Shown piece by piece: positions 33,673-34,072 of a stretch of DNA of 34,072 nt. The stretch's first letter is position 1, and each line of letters opens with the position of its first letter. This DNA comes from Candidatus Gastranaerophilales bacterium (lineage in GTDB: Bacteria; Cyanobacteriota; Vampirovibrionia; Gastranaerophilales; Gastranaerophilaceae). Both the position numbers and the translations under genes were made by a program. The notes beneath the pieces were generated by a model that was not told the DNA's origin, searched no databases, and saw only the letters and a list, made by a program, of their open reading frames with translations. The stretch is taken from the NCBI GenBank assembly GCA_016287985.1, contig JAEEXX010000008.1, positions 1 through 34,072 of the forward strand, written 5' to 3'.

Positions 33673-33791
33673 GTTAATAATAGCTAAGTTAATAAGAGCT
33701 AAGTTAATAAGTTAATAAGCTTTGTTCTTATTAACTTATTAACTTATTAACCTATTAACCTATTAACCTATTAACCTACTAACCTACTAAC
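33673..33791. repeat. 8-bp tandem repeat array upstream of dnaG
   Basis: Four forward GTTAATAA units (33673, 33688, 33703, 33711) face eight tandem reverse units from 33728 to 33791 (three TTATTAAC, three CTATTAAC, two CTACTAAC). A perfect 20-bp stem forms between 33700-33719 and 33727-33746 with a 7-nt loop. TTTGTTCTTATTAAC at 33721 is identical to 26341-26355. The graded unit sequence suggests local expansion by slippage. Confidence 0.8.
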
Positions 33792-33798
33792 TAAAACA

Positions 33799-33819
33799 AG
33801 GGCGGATTTCATCCGCCCT
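33799..33819 (-). terminator. Terminator after the repeat-protein gene
   Basis: 9-bp GC-rich stem AGGGCGGAT/ATCCGCCCT with a 3-nt loop, 16 bp after the stop at 33836, followed on the minus strand by TTGTTTT. Confidence 0.65.
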
Positions 33820-33835
33820 AATTAAAAAATTATTC

Positions 33836-34072
33836 TTATTTATGTAGATGTTTTTCTTGATTTGTTTTGTCTGAAACATTTAGCATTTCTTCCAGCGAGT
33901 TTTGTATATCATCAAGATTAGCATTATTATTTATTTCTATCTCTTGATTCATTTTATTAATATTTTCTGAAGTATTTAGCATTTCTTTCAGCGAGTTTTG
34001 TATATCATCAAGATTAGCATTATTATTTATTTCTATCTCTTGCTTCATTTTCTTAATATTTTCTGATGTATT
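33836..34072 (-). CDS. Repeat protein with 32-residue units (5' part beyond window)
   Basis: The frame is open to the window edge, so only the last 78 residues are seen. An internal ATG at 34048 is unlikely to be the start because the repeat unit continues upstream of it. The unit is NTSENI(N/K)KM(N/K)QEIEI, then NNNANLDDIQNSL(E/K)EML, 32 residues (96 bp). Two copies are visible and nearly identical in DNA; a truncated third breaks off into NQEKHLHK. Each unit looks like a short helix-loop-helix, so coiled-coil or solenoid structure is likely. Copy number and function are unknown. Confidence 0.75.
   Translation of the reverse strand, partial: NTSENIKKMKQEIEINNNANLDDIQNSLKEMLNTSENINKMNQEIEINNNANLDDIQNSLEEMLNVSDKTNQEKHLHK

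Noticed and set aside
33728-33791. CRISPR array
   Set aside because: The unit is 8 bp in direct tandem with no spacers, and no cas gene is present.
34046-34048. Start codon of the repeat protein
   Set aside because: The same repeat unit continues in frame upstream to the window edge, so this ATG is internal.

Overview
The window reads as chromosome of an anaerobic, AT-rich, diderm bacterium. The best fit is a gut lineage near Cyanobacteria (Melainabacteria/Vampirovibrionia, order Gastranaerophilales). This is inferred from gene content only: a cyanobacterial-style primary sigma factor, LL-diaminopimelate aminotransferase, a three-subunit NADH-linked [FeFe] hydrogenase, outer-membrane genes (MlaA, LptD) and a prepilin. 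No 16S rRNA, tRNA or phage gene was seen, and almost every stretch is densely coding.

Layout. At 1-1208 (-) is the front part of glucose-6-phosphate isomerase. A divergent pair follows on +: a degenerate HNH-like protein (1363-2412) and a 708-residue MlaA/alpha-beta hydrolase fusion (2515-4641). From 13777 down to 4638 runs a long minus-strand gene train: TPR protein, DusB, prepilin, NadD, YqeK, an exported protein with a VirB10-like core, a HicA-like protein, metallophosphoesterase, MBL-fold hydrolase and a TPR lipoprotein. The last three overlap by ATGA. mutL (13869-15656, +) opens a mixed-strand section with a small HTH regulator divergent from an unknown 106-residue protein, NAD kinase, and a bifunctional-nuclease-domain protein. 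Then comes a 467-bp non-coding element with palindromic ends (17678-18144), and dapL.

From 23408 down to 19380 (-) an envelope operon encodes a 34-residue membrane peptide, an M23/EnvC-like murein hydrolase, an LptD-like outer-membrane protein and a class II aldolase-fold protein. A lone acidic protein (23556-24209) precedes hydCBA (28706 to 24461, -), which likely couples NADH and ferredoxin oxidation to H2 formation. At 28880-30582 (+) are an unknown 98-residue protein and an orphan FliI/SctN-type ATPase. dnaG-rpoD (33623 to 30645, -) form the replication/transcription core pair. The right edge holds the end of a protein made of 32-residue repeats.

The points most worth a second look are the 467-bp palindrome-ended element, the HTH/106-residue divergent module with a strong promoter and operator-like palindrome, the MlaA-hydrolase fusion, an 8-bp repeat family at two intergenic sites, and a recurring pattern of -10 boxes 6-7 nt before start codons that lack a Shine-Dalgarno sequence (likely leaderless mRNAs). 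Several convergent gene pairs meet with overlapping stops and no terminator.
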